Source: Mesonia phycicola
GTDB taxonomy: Bacteria; Bacteroidota; Bacteroidia; Flavobacteriales; Flavobacteriaceae
Direction: 5' to 3'
Assembly: GCF_900141885.1 (NCBI RefSeq)
Contig: NZ_FQYY01000001.1
Location: 495,540-559,539, forward strand
DNA: 64,000 bases
The notes below the pieces were generated by a model. That model made no database searches. It was not told where the DNA came from and saw only the letters and a list, made by a program, of their open reading frames with translations. Shown in pieces: positions 20,306-30,680 of this stretch. The position numbers and the translations under genes are program-made. Each line of letters starts with the position of its first letter. Position 1 is the first letter of the stretch.

Positions 20306-22417
20306 TTATTCGTTAGCTGCCCCTTTAGATGCTTTAATCACTTCTGCCGCAATGTTAGAAGGAGTTTCAGCATAATGAGAAAATTCCATTGTAGATGTTG
20401 CTCTACCAGAAGATAATGTTCTTAATGTAGTAACATAACCAAACATTTCTGATAATGGCACTTCAGACTTAACAACTTTAGCACCAGATCTATCCGACAT
20501 ACCACTTACTTGACCTCTTCTTCTATTTAAATCACCAACAACGTCACCCATATTTTCTTCAGGAGTAACCACTTCATTCTTCATAATAGGCTCTAGGATA
20601 ATTGCTCCAGCAGCTTTAGCAGCAGACTTGAATCCCATTTTTGCAGCCAACTCAAAAGATAATTGATCTGAATCTACCGGGTGAAATGACCCATCTTTCA
20701 AAACAACCTTAAGTGTATCTACTTTAAATCCTGCTAATGGACCATTCTTCATAGCTTCTTCGAAACCTTTCTGAACAGAAGGAACAAATTCTTTTGGAAT
20801 TCTACCCCCTTTAATCTCATCAACAAACTGAAGACCTTCACCTTCAAAATCTTCATCTACAGGCCCCATCTCAAAAACAATATCAGCAAACTTACCACGT
20901 CCACCAGATTGCTTTTTATAAACTTCTCTATGTTGAGCAGTTTTAGTAACAGCCTCTTTATATTCTACTTGAGGCTCACCTTCGTTCACCTCTACTTTAA
21001 ATTCTCTCTTTAGACGATCTACCAAGATTTCAATATGAAGCTCTCCCATTCCAGAAATAATAGTCTGTCCTGAAACTTCATCTGTCTTAACTTGGAAAGT
21101 TGGATCTTCTTCTGCTAATTTAGCTAAAGCCATACCCATCTTATCTACATCTGCTTTAGTTTTTGGCTCAACCGCTACCCCGATTACCGGTGCAGGGAAA
21201 GACATTGACTCTAAAACAATAGGATGATCTAAATCTGTTAAAGTATCTCCAGTTTTAATATCTTTAAAACCAACTGCAGCTCCAATATCTCCAGCTTCAA
21301 TTCTATCTATAGGCTCCTGCTTATTAGAGTGCATCTGATACATTCTAGAAATACGCTCTTTTTTACCAGAACGATTATTTAAAACATAAGAACCAGCCTC
21401 TAAACTACCTGAATAAGTTCTAAAAAATGCTAAACGACCAACAAAAGGATCTGTTGCAATTTTAAAAGCTAAAGACGAAAAAGGAGAATCAACATTTGGC
21501 TTACGAGATTCCTCTTCACCAGTGTTTGGATTAGTACCAATAATCGCATCTACATCTACAGGAGAAGGTAAATAACGCATTACAGCATCTAACATTGCTT
21601 GAACACCTTTGTTTTTAAAAGCGGAACCACACATCATAGGTATAATAGACATATCTATAGTAGCAGCTCTTAAAGCAGCAATAATCTCATCTTCTGAAAT
21701 AGAATTTTCATCTTCAAAAAACTTCTCCATTAAAGCTTCATCGTACTCAGCAACAGCCTCTACAAGCTGAGCTCTATACATATCTACATCTTCTTTTAAA
21801 TCCTCAGGAATAGCAATTTCCTCATAAGTCATCCCGTGATCATCTTCATTCCAAATAATTGCTTTTTTAGAAATCAAATCAACCACACCTTTAAAGTCCA
21901 TCTCTTCTCCAATAGGAACCTGTAAAGGAACTGGATTACCACCCAACATTTCTTTCACCTGCTTACACACATTAAAGAAATCTGAACCTTGACGATCCAT
22001 TTTATTTACAAAACCTAAACGAGGAACTCTATATTTATCTGCTTGTCTCCAAACAGTTTCTGATTGCGGCTCAACACCATCTACAGCACTAAACAAAGCA
22101 ACAACACCATCAAGAACACGCAAAGAACGCTCTACCTCTACTGTAAAATCAACGTGACCAGGAGTATCGATAATGTTAACGATATATTCTTGATCTCTAT
22201 AAAGCCAAGTACAATGCGTTGCCGCTGAAGTAATTGTAATACCTCTTTCTTGCTCTTGCTCCATCCAGTCCATAGTAGCAGCACCATCATGCACCTCTCC
22301 TATTTTATGACTGATACCTGTATAATAAAGTATACGCTCTGTCGTTGTTGTTTTACCAGCATCAATATGAGCAGCAATACCTATATTTCTTGTGAATTTT
22401 AAATCTCTTTGTGCCAT
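20306..22417 (-). CDS. fusA: Elongation factor G
   Basis: A 703-residue translational GTPase that drives translocation of tRNA and mRNA. G1 is [16 protein letters not shown]2 region [11 protein letters not shown]3 DTPGHVDF and G4 NKMD; domains II to V follow, with [18 protein letters not shown] in domain III and the domain IV loop near [20 protein letters not shown]. Full length and typical. It sits between rpsG and rpsJ with 5- and 10-base gaps, so it is cotranscribed with the ribosomal proteins it serves. Confidence 0.98.
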   Translation of the reverse strand: MAQRDLKFTRNIGIAAHIDAGKTTTTERILYYTGISHKIGEVHDGAATMDWMEQEQERGITITSAATHCTWLYRDQEYIVNIIDTPGHVDFTVEVERSLRVLDGVVALFSAVDGVEPQSETVWRQADKYRVPRLGFVNKMDRQGSDFFNVCKQVKEMLGGNPVPLQVPIGEEMDFKGVVDLISKKAIIWNEDDHGMTYEEIAIPEDLKEDVDMYRAQLVEAVAEYDEALMEKFFEDENSISEDEIIAALRAATIDMSIIPMMCGSAFKNKGVQAMLDAVMRYLPSPVDVDAIIGTNPNTGEEESRKPNVDSPFSSLAFKIATDPFVGRLAFFRTYSGSLEAGSYVLNNRSGKKERISRMYQMHSNKQEPIDRIEAGDIGAAVGFKDIKTGDTLTDLDHPIVLESMSFPAPVIGVAVEPKTKADVDKMGMALAKLAEEDPTFQVKTDEVSGQTIISGMGELHIEILVDRLKREFKVEVNEGEPQVEYKEAVTKTAQHREVYKKQSGGRGKFADIVFEMGPVDEDFEGEGLQFVDEIKGGRIPKEFVPSVQKGFEEAMKNGPLAGFKVDTLKVVLKDGSFHPVDSDQLSFELAAKMGFKSAAKAAGAIILEPIMKNEVVTPEENMGDVVGDLNRRRGQVSGMSDRSGAKVVKSEVPLSEMFGYVTTLRTLSSGRATSTMEFSHYAETPSNIAAEVIKASKGAANE

Positions 22418-22422
22418 TATAT

Positions 22423-22899
22423 TTAGAATCTAAAATGTGAGAATGCTTTATTCGCTTCTGCCATTCTATGAGTATCAACTCTTTTCTTAACAGCAGCACC
22501 TTCTTCTTTAGCAGCAGATAAAATTTCTGCAGCTAACTTACTAGCCATAGATTTTTCATTTCTTTTTCTAGAAAAAGAAATCAACCACTTCATAGCCGTT
22601 GAAACCTTTCTATCTGGCCTAATTTGCATTGGGATCTGAAATGTAGCACCCCCAACTCTTCTACTTCTTACTTCAACGTGAGGCATCACATTAGACAAAG
22701 CATCTTTCCATACTTCTAATGCAGTTTTCTCTTCGTCTTGCTTTTTTTCCTCTACAATATCCATTGCGTCATAAAATATCTTAAACGCGATAGATTTTTT
22801 ACCATCCCACATCATCATATTAACAAATCTAGTCACTAACTGATCGTTAAATTTTGGATCCGGTAAAAGAGGTCTTTTTTTAGCCTGTCTTTTTCTCAT
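22423..22899 (-). CDS. rpsG: 30S ribosomal protein S7
   Basis: A 158-residue primary binder of the 16S rRNA 3' domain at the tRNA exit side. It starts [20 protein letters not shown] and carries [20 protein letters not shown], the S7 signature. The 25-base gap to rpsL and 5-base gap to fusA fit the str operon. Confidence 0.98.
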   Translation of the reverse strand: MRKRQAKKRPLLPDPKFNDQLVTRFVNMMMWDGKKSIAFKIFYDAMDIVEEKKQDEEKTALEVWKDALSNVMPHVEVRSRRVGGATFQIPMQIRPDRKVSTAMKWLISFSRKRNEKSMASKLAAEILSAAKEEGAAVKKRVDTHRMAEANKAFSHFRF

Positions 22900-22924
22900 T
22901 TCTTCTTTTTAAAAGTTCTTTAAT

Positions 22925-23299
22925 TTACTTTTTAGGGCGCTTTGCTCCATACTTAGATCTACGTTGAGTTCTGCCTTCTACACCAGCGGTGTCTAAAGCC
23001 CCTCTTACGATGTGATATCTAACACCTGGCAAATCTTTTACCCTTCCACCTCTAACCAATACTATCGAGTGCTCTTGTAAATTGTGACCTTCACCAGGGA
23101 TATATGCATTTACCTCTTTACCATTTGTTAACCTTACCCTTGCTACTTTACGCATAGCAGAGTTAGGTTTCTTAGGCGTAGTAGTATAAACACGCGTACA
23201 AACCCCTCTTCTTTGAGGACACGAATCTAAAGCAGCCGATTTACTCTTCTTGGTTATTTTGGCTCTTCCTTTTCGTACTAATTGTGAAATTGTTGGCAT
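22925..23299 (-). CDS. rpsL: 30S ribosomal protein S12
   Basis: A 124-residue protein of the decoding centre. It begins [20 protein letters not shown] and has the signature [20 protein letters not shown] with Lys44 unchanged, the position whose mutation gives streptomycin resistance in other bacteria; [13 protein letters not shown], the second such site, is also of the sensitive type. It is the first gene of the minus-strand ribosomal cluster and has a strong promoter just upstream. Confidence 0.98.
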   Translation of the reverse strand: MPTISQLVRKGRAKITKKSKSAALDSCPQRRGVCTRVYTTTPKKPNSAMRKVARVRLTNGKEVNAYIPGEGHNLQEHSIVLVRGGRVKDLPGVRYHIVRGALDTAGVEGRTQRRSKYGAKRPKK

Positions 23300-23335
23300 A
23301 AAACTTATTACAACTAATTAATTAAAATTTAATAT

Positions 23336-23385
23336 ACCCTATTTTTAGGGTTTGCAAATTTAGAAAATTATTTCAACTATTCAAA
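23336..23385 (-). promoter_or_regulatory. rpsL promoter with a leader hairpin
   Basis: On the minus strand TTTG (23382-23385), exactly 19 bases, then TAAATTTG (23355-23362) form a complete Bacteroidota-type promoter (-33 TTTG, -7 TAnnTTTG). The expected transcript start falls at about 23349, inside a perfect inverted repeat ACCCTA / TAGGGT (23336-23351), so the mRNA would begin in or beside a small hairpin. Confidence 0.75.
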
Positions 23386-23423
23386 TTATAATTCATTAAT
23401 TTTCAATAACATTAAAAATACAA

Positions 23424-23453
23424 TTGATTAAATGCAAGAAAAAAATACTTTTA
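23424..23453 (+). promoter_or_regulatory. Promoter of the Omp85-like gene
   Basis: TTG (23424-23426), 19 bases, then TACTTTTA (23446-23453), one base off the -7 consensus TAnnTTTG. The predicted transcript start near 23460 lies after the in-frame ATG at 23432 and after the stop codon at 23462 or next to it, which leaves only the region from about 23465 on for the start of translation. Confidence 0.5.
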
Positions 23454-23476
23454 CGTTCTCATAAATAAAAGCACAC

Positions 23477-25153
23477 ATCAAAAACCATAAGCAAATACTA
23501 ATCTTCCTTCTCCTCTGTGGGTTTTACTACCCTACAACTGGACAAAATCTTTATTTAAAAATAAAAACAAGCAAAGAAACCAACCAACCCCAAATTGACT
23601 CCACCAAATACGAAAAAATTCACACTAACCTCTTATCCCTAGAAAAACAAGTTGAATTAACACTAGACAAGTTTAAAAAGAAAGGATTTATAGACGTAAA
23701 AATATCCAGCAAAACAAATAAAAAAGACTCATTATATATATATGTAATTCAACTAAACGAAAAAATAGAATTTATAGAAATTAAAATTAAAGACTTTATT
23801 AGAAAAAGAATAAAGAACTCTAACAAAAATTCAATTACAATTCCGTACACAGAAATAGAAAGTTTTTTAAACAAAACAAATGAAGAGCTAGCAAACAACG
23901 GAAATCCGTTTAACTCAATACATCTCTACAATATTAAAAGAAAAGGAAACAAACTTTTCGCAGAGTTAAAAACAAACACCACTAAAGAAAGATATTTAGA
24001 TAAAATAATAACAAAAGGTTATGAAGATTTCCCAAGAAGTTACTTAAAAAACTTCTTAAGATTAAAAACTAATAAATTATTCAGTAAAGAAGAAATTGAC
24101 AAGAAAATAACCAACATCACAGATATAGATTTCACGAACCAAATTAGAGAACCTGAAGTTCTATTCACTAAAGACTCCACTATACTATATTTATACCTAG
24201 AAAAACAAAACAGTAATAGCTTTGACGGATTTCTAGGATTTTCTAACAGCGAAGAATCAAACAAAGTAAGTATAAACGGGTATTTAAACCTAACCTTAAA
24301 AAATAATCTGAATTACGGAGAATCATTGGAAATTGAATATAAAAATAGTGGTGAAGATTACTCCCTATTTAAAGCACAAGCAACACTACCTTTTATATTT
24401 AATACTCCACTGAATATTGAAACCAGCATAAGCCTAACAAAACAAGATAGTACATTTATAAAAAATAAACAAACAGCAGGCTTAAGTTTTTGGGCCACCA
24501 CAAAAACCAAAGCAAGCATCAATTATCAAACAGAAACATCCAACTATCTTTTAACCCAAAACACAACCGACATCACCAACTACCAAGATTATGAGAAAAA
24601 ATCCATTAACACAGAAATACTTTACACAAAAAAAAGCTCAATTACTTTATTCAAAAATCAGACTTCAATAAAAGCAGCTATATCGGTTTCTGAAAGAGAA
24701 ATAGAAAACAAAACCACCAAACAACAAGAAATAAGTTTAGAATTTGAAAAAAACTTTAAACTAAATAACAGAAGTCATATTTACATAGCTAACCAATCTA
24801 AAATACTTCTCTCTAAGAATTATTTAGACAATGAATTATACTGGATTGGAGGAATAAATTCTATAAGAGGCTTTGAAGAAAACAGCCTAACGTCTAATAA
24901 GTATGCAATTTTTAACACAGAATACAGGTACATTTTAGATAACAACCTCTACACCAACACGGTTTTTGACTTTGGAAGAATAGAAAATGAAAACCAAAAC
25001 CAAAAAAACAACGTATATGCAATTGGATTCGGATTAGGTTTAAAAACAAAAAACGGACTACTAAAATTGATTTTTGCCAACGGAAAAACCAACAATCAAA
25101 ACTTCGATTTTAATAACACAAAAGCTCACTTAAGCTTAACAACAATCTTTTAA
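23477..25153 (+). CDS. Omp85/BamA-type outer-membrane protein without a standard start codon
   Basis: The frame is open from the stop at 23462 to 25153 and encodes a signal peptide (KNHKQILIFLLLCGFYYPTT, then GQN), POTRA-like segments (KKGFIDVKI; GYEDFPRSYLKNFLRLK), and a beta-barrel with SIRGFEE (Arg464-Gly465-Phe466), the loop-6 motif of Omp85 proteins, ending in Phe. No ATG, GTG or TTG occurs between 23462 and 24326; ATC at 23477 sits exactly where an ATG would give a normal signal peptide. It may use ATC (or ATA at 23465), or it is a gene that lost its start by a G-to-C change. Omp85 proteins insert or secrete outer-membrane proteins; at about 558 residues it is shorter than BamA and its substrate is unknown. 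Confidence 0.75.
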   Translation: MKNHKQILIFLLLCGFYYPTTGQNLYLKIKTSKETNQPQIDSTKYEKIHTNLLSLEKQVELTLDKFKKKGFIDVKISSKTNKKDSLYIYVIQLNEKIEFIEIKIKDFIRKRIKNSNKNSITIPYTEIESFLNKTNEELANNGNPFNSIHLYNIKRKGNKLFAELKTNTTKERYLDKIITKGYEDFPRSYLKNFLRLKTNKLFSKEEIDKKITNITDIDFTNQIREPEVLFTKDSTILYLYLEKQNSNSFDGFLGFSNSEESNKVSINGYLNLTLKNNLNYGESLEIEYKNSGEDYSLFKAQATLPFIFNTPLNIETSISLTKQDSTFIKNKQTAGLSFWATTKTKASINYQTETSNYLLTQNTTDITNYQDYEKKSINTEILYTKKSSITLFKNQTSIKAAISVSEREIENKTTKQQEISLEFEKNFKLNNRSHIYIANQSKILLSKNYLDNELYWIGGINSIRGFEENSLTSNKYAIFNTEYRYILDNNLYTNTVFDFGRIENENQNQKNNVYAIGFGLGLKTKNGLLKLIFANGKTNNQNFDFNNTKAHLSLTTIF

Positions 25154-25271
25154 CAAAAGCTCGAAATTCTTAACTTTAACTTAATTAAAACACAAAATTT
25201 AGCGCAAAATAGTTGTGTAATTAACTTTTAATTAGGATTTTTGGCACTGGCTAATTCAAATAAATTATAAA

Positions 25272-28200
25272 ATGAGAACAAAGTTTAGTGGAATACTAAC
25301 GCTATTACTGGCGTTTGTCGTGCAAGTTACGTTTGCACAAGAAAAAACAGTATCCGGTACGGTTACCGACGATGAAGGTCTACCGCTCCCTGGAGTAAAT
25401 GTTATTATTGAAGGATCGTCATCAGGCACACAATCAGATTTTGATGGTAACTATTCTATTTCTACTGAAGTAGGACAAAAAATTACTTTTAGCTATGTTG
25501 GTTTTGAACCACAAAGCATCACCGTTGGTAGTTCAAACACTTACAACATTACATTTAAACAAGCTTCAGAACTTGATGAAGTAATAGTAACTGCCTACAA
25601 AACAACAACTAAAAGAAAAAGTTCTGCAGCAGTAACAACTATTTCTGCAGAATCTCTTGAAGACAGACCTAACGCATCTTTAGTACAAAGTATACAAGGA
25701 CAAGTAGCAGGTCTTAATATTTCTACAAGTAGCGGACAACCTGGAGCTAACAGTGTTGTAATTTTAAGAGGTGTTGGATCTATAAATGGTAACGTAGAGC
25801 CATTATTTATTCTTGATGGAGTACCAGTAGACGAAGACAATTTTAGAAGTATTAACCCTAATGATATTGCAAGTGTCTCCGTATTAAAAGATGCATCTGC
25901 TACATCTATTTATGGTAACAGAGGTGCTAATGGAGTTATTATTATCACTACTAAATCTGGTAAATTTAACGACAAAATGACTATTAGATATTCTGCTCAA
26001 TACGGTGTATCTGAACTACAAGATTTAAATATTGATCTAATGAATAGTAGAGAAAAATTATATTTTCAAAAATCATTAGGTCAAGGTACGGGCGCAGGTT
26101 TATCTGACGCTGAAATTGATGCATTAGCTTCATCAACCAACACATATTGGCAAGATGTTTTCTTTAGAACTGGGACAACTAATAGCCAAAACTTAAGTAT
26201 TAGTTCTGGATCTGAAAACACAACAAACCTAACCTCTTTAGGTTATTTTAAACAAGAGGGTACTTATATTGCCTCTGACCTACAAAGATTTAGCTTTAGA
26301 AATAAATTTACAGGAAAATCATCTGACAATAAATTTCATTATACAGCAAATATTAATGCTAACTTTTCTCAATCTAACTTCGATGATGGTGAAGGTAGTA
26401 GATCTATCTACTTCAATCCTTACATGGCAGCATTACAAAGTTTACCTTTCTTAAGTCCATACGATTCAGACGGAAATACAACTACAACTGGAGGAATTGC
26501 TTATGGTGATATTACTGGTATTACTGCAGATTTAGCTCCTTATGTATTATTAAACTCTGCAGCTTTAAATACTAACAGAGATGAAGAAATTAAAGTTATC
26601 GGTAGTTTAAGTGCAGATTATAGTTTCGCTAAAGGTTGGATGGTTAAAAATACTTTTGGTGTAGATTACACAAGTGTTTCTAATAACGAAATTCTACATC
26701 CTAACAGTATCCTAGGGCCTTTCCAGGCAAACGCTAGTGCAGATTTCGGAGGCCTAGAAAGAAACTCTATATATAGAGATGCTAGATTTACAAACACTTT
26801 TAACGTAGGCTACAATACAACAATAGATAAACATAGCATTGGTGTAAATGCATATACTGAATATATTAAATCTCATTATTGGTCTATCGGTTATGAGCAG
26901 AGAGGTTTAGACCCTAAATCTGTTGGAACTGGAGCTGCTTTTGTAGATGGTAACATTTCCGAAGTTTTAGATGACGGAACAGAGATAACACCTTATGTTC
27001 CTACCCTTTCTAAAACTAACTTAGAAACTGGATTATTTTCGTATTTTGCAACTGTAACGTATGACTACGACGACAAATATGGTTTTGATGCTTCTATCAG
27101 ACGGGATGCTTCGTCTAGATTTATTGATGAAAATAAATGGGGTACTTTTTATTCTGTAAGTGGTAGATGGAATATAGATCAAGAATCTTTTATGGAAAAC
27201 ACTGCATTTAACTTATTAAAACTTAGAGCCTCTTACGGAACAGCTGGTAACGATAGAATTTTAGGTGGGTATTACTCAGGTCTTAATTTAACTCAAAACT
27301 TGTATACTTTCACAGATAGTTATAATAGTTCAAGTGCCTATGTTCCTAGTGTAATTGCAAACACAACTTTACAATGGGAAACTACAGCTCAATTTAATGT
27401 TGGGATAGATTATGCTTTGTGGAATAACAAGCTTTCTGGTAACTTAGATGTATACGAAAAGAAAACTACAGATTTATTCCAGAGTTCACCAATTTCTTTA
27501 ATTAATGGTACTGGAGACATAGATTCTAATATTGGTTCTATGAGAAACCGTGGAGTCGAAGCTTTTGTTAAATATAATATATTCCAAAACGAAGATTGGA
27601 GTTTTTCTGTAAGCGCAAATGCTTCTTATAACAAAAACGAAATTTTAGAATTAGCTGGAGCTGATGAAAATGGTGTCATTTTTGAAGGTGGGGCTACTGC
27701 TTTAGGAGAAGGAGAAGCTTTTGGCTCTTTTTACACAGTAGAATATGCTGGTGTTAACCCTGCTAATGGTAATCCATTATTTGTAGATGCCAATGGAGAT
27801 CTTACAGAAACTTTACAAGATGCAGACAGAAAATTTAGTGATAAATCTATCTATCCTGTTTGGTCTGGTGGTTTTGGCGCACAAGTTTCTTATAAATCTT
27901 TCTATTTAAGTAATCAATGGGTATGGTTTGCAGATATTTATAGAAACAACTTAGATTTAGCAGATTTAGAAAGTAACTCAAACATTACAGATAGAAATAG
28001 TGCCGCATCTTTATTAAACGCTTGGACACAACCTGGTGACATTACCAGTATTCCTAGAATGAACGGTCAATACTCAGGTGTAGATTATCTTAACACATCT
28101 GATAGATATGTAGAAGATGTATCTTATTTAAGACTAAGAAATATTCAGTTAGGATATACATTCACTCCAGAAATACTTAAAAACACACCTTTTTCAAATG

Positions 28201-28343
28201 TGAATATTTATGTACAAGGAGAGAACTTATTAACATTCAGTAAGTGGCAAGGATGGGATCCAGATGGAGGTTTTGCTCAAACAGCATCTTCTGCCTACCC
28301 AACTCCTAAAATATACACTTTTGGATTAAATGTTAAATTCTAA
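25272..28343 (+). CDS. SusC/RagA-type TonB-dependent outer-membrane transporter
   Basis: A 1023-residue TonB-dependent receptor of the SusC family. Signal peptide to about residue 22 (ending VTFAQ), then a carboxypeptidase-regulatory-like domain (SGTVTDDEGLPLPGVNVIIE to about 95), a plug domain with LRGVGSINGNVEPLFILDGV and SIYGNRGANGVIIITTKSG (about 165-235), and a 22-strand-type barrel ending in Phe. SusC imports oligomeric substrates through the outer membrane together with its SusD lid, encoded next. It leads a plus-strand group ending at the terminator at 31521. The substrate is not recognisable from sequence; the T9SS protease nearby points to peptides. Confidence 0.95.
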   Translation: MRTKFSGILTLLLAFVVQVTFAQEKTVSGTVTDDEGLPLPGVNVIIEGSSSGTQSDFDGNYSISTEVGQKITFSYVGFEPQSITVGSSNTYNITFKQASELDEVIVTAYKTTTKRKSSAAVTTISAESLEDRPNASLVQSIQGQVAGLNISTSSGQPGANSVVILRGVGSINGNVEPLFILDGVPVDEDNFRSINPNDIASVSVLKDASATSIYGNRGANGVIIITTKSGKFNDKMTIRYSAQYGVSELQDLNIDLMNSREKLYFQKSLGQGTGAGLSDAEIDALASSTNTYWQDVFFRTGTTNSQNLSISSGSENTTNLTSLGYFKQEGTYIASDLQRFSFRNKFTGKSSDNKFHYTANINANFSQSNFDDGEGSRSIYFNPYMAALQSLPFLSPYDSDGNTTTTGGIAYGDITGITADLAPYVLLNSAALNTNRDEEIKVIGSLSADYSFAKGWMVKNTFGVDYTSVSNNEILHPNSILGPFQANASADFGGLERNSIYRDARFTNTFNVGYNTTIDKHSIGVNAYTEYIKSHYWSIGYEQRGLDPKSVGTGAAFVDGNISEVLDDGTEITPYVPTLSKTNLETGLFSYFATVTYDYDDKYGFDASIRRDASSRFIDENKWGTFYSVSGRWNIDQESFMENTAFNLLKLRASYGTAGNDRILGGYYSGLNLTQNLYTFTDSYNSSSAYVPSVIANTTLQWETTAQFNVGIDYALWNNKLSGNLDVYEKKTTDLFQSSPISLINGTGDIDSNIGSMRNRGVEAFVKYNIFQNEDWSFSVSANASYNKNEILELAGADENGVIFEGGATALGEGEAFGSFYTVEYAGVNPANGNPLFVDANGDLTETLQDADRKFSDKSIYPVWSGGFGAQVSYKSFYLSNQWVWFADIYRNNLDLADLESNSNITDRNSAASLLNAWTQPGDITSIPRMNGQYSGVDYLNTSDRYVEDVSYLRLRNIQLGYTFTPEILKNTPFSNVNIYVQGENLLTFSKWQGWDPDGGFAQTASSAYPTPKIYTFGLNVKF

Positions 28344-28347
28344 AAAA

Positions 28348-29784
28348 ATGAAAATGAAAAGAACAAAATATTTAGCAATTGCAGCAATGTCTATTTTCTC
28401 ACTATATTCTTGTAGTGATGCCTCAGATATTGTACAAGATGGGATAATCTCTCAAAACAATGTTTGGGAAACATTAGACGACTTAGAATTAGGGCTTAAC
28501 GGTGTTTATGCCGCATATAATTTTGAAGCCGATATTGATTTTAATGCTACCTTCACAGATAACATTAAAAGAGGTGTAGATAATAACGGCCAAGGACAAA
28601 GCCTATATAACTTTGTATTAATTCCAGGAACATCAGAAGCTTCAAGTATTTACTCAGGTAGATACTATGGAATAAATACTGCAAATAGAGTTTTAAACGG
28701 TATTGAAGAATTAGAATTTACAGAAGCAACTGATATAGCACAAGAAAATAATATTAAAGCTCAAGTGCTAACGCTTAGAGCAATGTATCATTTCGACTTA
28801 TTTCTTTATTACACAGAAGACTACTCAGACCTAACAAGTCTTGCTATACCAATTGTAGATTATGTACCTACTATTGATGCTCAACCAGAAAGAAATACTG
28901 TTCAAGAAGTTTTAGCTTTTATTAAAAATGATCTTCAAGAAGCTTCAGAATTAATTAGTAATTCTATTGGTAGTAACTTCTATATTAATAGTAATACTAT
29001 TGCTGCAGTACAAGCAAAAGTAGCAATGATAGAAGGAGATTATGATACTGTAATAAGTTTAACTGATGACTTACTTGCAGATTACCCTTTATCTGATCAA
29101 ACCGAGTATGAAGAAATGTTCACAGATCTTGCAGAAGGTGAATCTATCTTTACTCTTGCTAGAAATATAGATGACTCTCAAGTTGCAGCTTTATTTTACT
29201 TTAACACTGTGGAATTAGCAGGTAATCCTTACCTAGAAATTTCTAATGGTTTATATAACGAGTTAAGTACAAATGATGTTAGATATGACGTACTTGTACA
29301 TCCAGAATCTCAATATGTAGCGCAGGACTCTCCCGACAACATATTGCTAATTAACAAATATCCTGGTGATGAAGAACCATTAGTAAATGACATTAAACTT
29401 ATCAGATCTAGTGAAATGCTTTTATTAAATGCAGAAGCAAAGGCAAGATCTAATGATTTAGCTGGTGCTGCTCAGTATGTAAAAGATCTTAGAGATGCAA
29501 GATTTGGAAGTGCTCAAGCCCTACCTTCTTACAGTACATTAGAAGAAGCTCTTACTGATATCTTAGCGGAAAGAAGAATAGAATTTGCATTCGAAGGAAA
29601 AAGATATTTAGATCTTAAAAGAATTGGTGCAGACATTAACAGAGGTGTTGTAAGAAATGCTACAGATTGTGCAAGTTTTAGTGCAGCGTGTGGTTTACCA
29701 CGTTCTAGCTATAAATTTACCTTACCTATACCTCAATTAGAGTTAAATGCTAACTCTAATATTACTCAAAATACAGGTTATTAA
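28348..29784 (+). CDS. SusD/RagB-type outer-membrane lipoprotein
   Basis: About 478 residues; the start is placed at ATG 28348, 4 bases after the susC-like stop (ATG 28354 is equally possible). A lipoprotein signal ends in FSLYSC, so it is anchored by Cys22. The TPR-like helical fold is indicated by LTLRAMYHFDLFLYY (an N-terminal SusD block) and the C-terminal block SSEMLLLNAEAKARSN then LAERRIEFAFEGKRYLDLKR. SusD proteins cap the SusC barrel and bind the substrate at the cell surface. Tight spacing implies coexpression with the transporter. Confidence 0.95.
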   Translation: MKMKRTKYLAIAAMSIFSLYSCSDASDIVQDGIISQNNVWETLDDLELGLNGVYAAYNFEADIDFNATFTDNIKRGVDNNGQGQSLYNFVLIPGTSEASSIYSGRYYGINTANRVLNGIEELEFTEATDIAQENNIKAQVLTLRAMYHFDLFLYYTEDYSDLTSLAIPIVDYVPTIDAQPERNTVQEVLAFIKNDLQEASELISNSIGSNFYINSNTIAAVQAKVAMIEGDYDTVISLTDDLLADYPLSDQTEYEEMFTDLAEGESIFTLARNIDDSQVAALFYFNTVELAGNPYLEISNGLYNELSTNDVRYDVLVHPESQYVAQDSPDNILLINKYPGDEEPLVNDIKLIRSSEMLLLNAEAKARSNDLAGAAQYVKDLRDARFGSAQALPSYSTLEEALTDILAERRIEFAFEGKRYLDLKRIGADINRGVVRNATDCASFSAACGLPRSSYKFTLPIPQLELNANSNITQNTGY

Positions 29785-29803
29785 TATATTTTATTTTATA
29801 ATT

Positions 29804-30670
29804 ATGAAAAAATATAATCTTTTAAAAACAGCCGTGCTTTTTTTCTCTGTTTTTTCTATTCTATCTTGTGAAGATGCCGAAGAAACTATTTATGAAGGAA
29901 ACACTAACGATCAAGCTTTTATAGGTTTTAGTGAAGAAACTTATAATTTAGAAATTGAAATTGACGCAGAAGGGACTTTAATTATTCCTATAGAAAGTAG
30001 CGCTGTAAGATCTACAGACAGAACTTTTAATGTTAATGTAATTACCGAATCTACTACTGCAGCAGATAACACTTACGATTTACCTTCTACTGTAACTATT
30101 CCTGCTAATGAATATATTGGTTATCTAGAAATTACAGGTTTTGATAACGATGTTGAAACTGATACTGAATTTTTAACTATTGAACTAACTGGTATAAATG
30201 AAACAGAAGCTACCGGATTTACAGTTGCAGAAATTAGTGTATATCAGGTTTGTCCTGTTCCATCAGATTTCTTAATTGGAGAGTATTCAATTTCTGATAA
30301 TTCAGCTACAATCGGACCTAATAATGATTTTACTAATTTTGGACCAGCTACAGTAACTATTTCTCAAGGAACAACCAATACATCTAGAGTTTTTAGTACA
30401 GATGTATTTCCTGGAATTGGTACTTCTAATGAGATCGTACTTTCTTTAGTTTGTAACTCAATAGTATTCTCTAGTGAAGTAGACACAAATGTTTACTGTA
30501 CAGAAGGCACAAATATTATATTTTCTAATGCTACATCTGGAGGCTTTATTAATAGCACTTACGATATAGAAAACAATGGAGATGATACAATAGAAGTAAA
30601 CTATACAGAAGATCTTAATGGCTCTTGTGGAGGCCCATTCTCAAGTTCATTTATTCTTACTAAAATTTAA
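29804..30670 (+). CDS. Lipoprotein of unknown function in the SusCD group
   Basis: 288 residues. The start is set at ATG 29804 because it begins a lipoprotein signal peptide (MKKYNLLKTAVLFF to SILSC, Cys22); a longer frame runs into the susD-like gene. The mature part is acidic with alternating hydrophobic residues, resembling Calx-beta or immunoglobulin-like surface modules (EYIGYLEITGFDNDVETDTE), and a C-terminal half with four Cys. I do not recognise a named family. Its place right after SusD suggests a surface-exposed accessory binding lipoprotein. Confidence 0.8.
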   Translation: MKKYNLLKTAVLFFSVFSILSCEDAEETIYEGNTNDQAFIGFSEETYNLEIEIDAEGTLIIPIESSAVRSTDRTFNVNVITESTTAADNTYDLPSTVTIPANEYIGYLEITGFDNDVETDTEFLTIELTGINETEATGFTVAEISVYQVCPVPSDFLIGEYSISDNSATIGPNNDFTNFGPATVTISQGTTNTSRVFSTDVFPGIGTSNEIVLSLVCNSIVFSSEVDTNVYCTEGTNIIFSNATSGGFINSTYDIENNGDDTIEVNYTEDLNGSCGGPFSSSFILTKI

Positions 30671-30680
30671 AACTAAAACG

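Noticed and set aside
23432..23464. ATG at 23432 as the start of the Omp85-like protein
   Set aside because: It is in the right frame, but a TAA at 23462 stops it after ten residues, and the promoter box overlaps it.
24040..24264. A 74-residue minus-strand frame
   Set aside because: Antisense to the Omp85-like gene; no family features.
24326..25153. TTG at 24326 as the start of the Omp85-like protein
   Set aside because: It would discard the signal peptide and the POTRA-like part, which are clearly coding in the same open frame.
25595..25840. An 81-residue minus-strand frame
   Set aside because: Antisense to the plug domain of the SusC-like gene.
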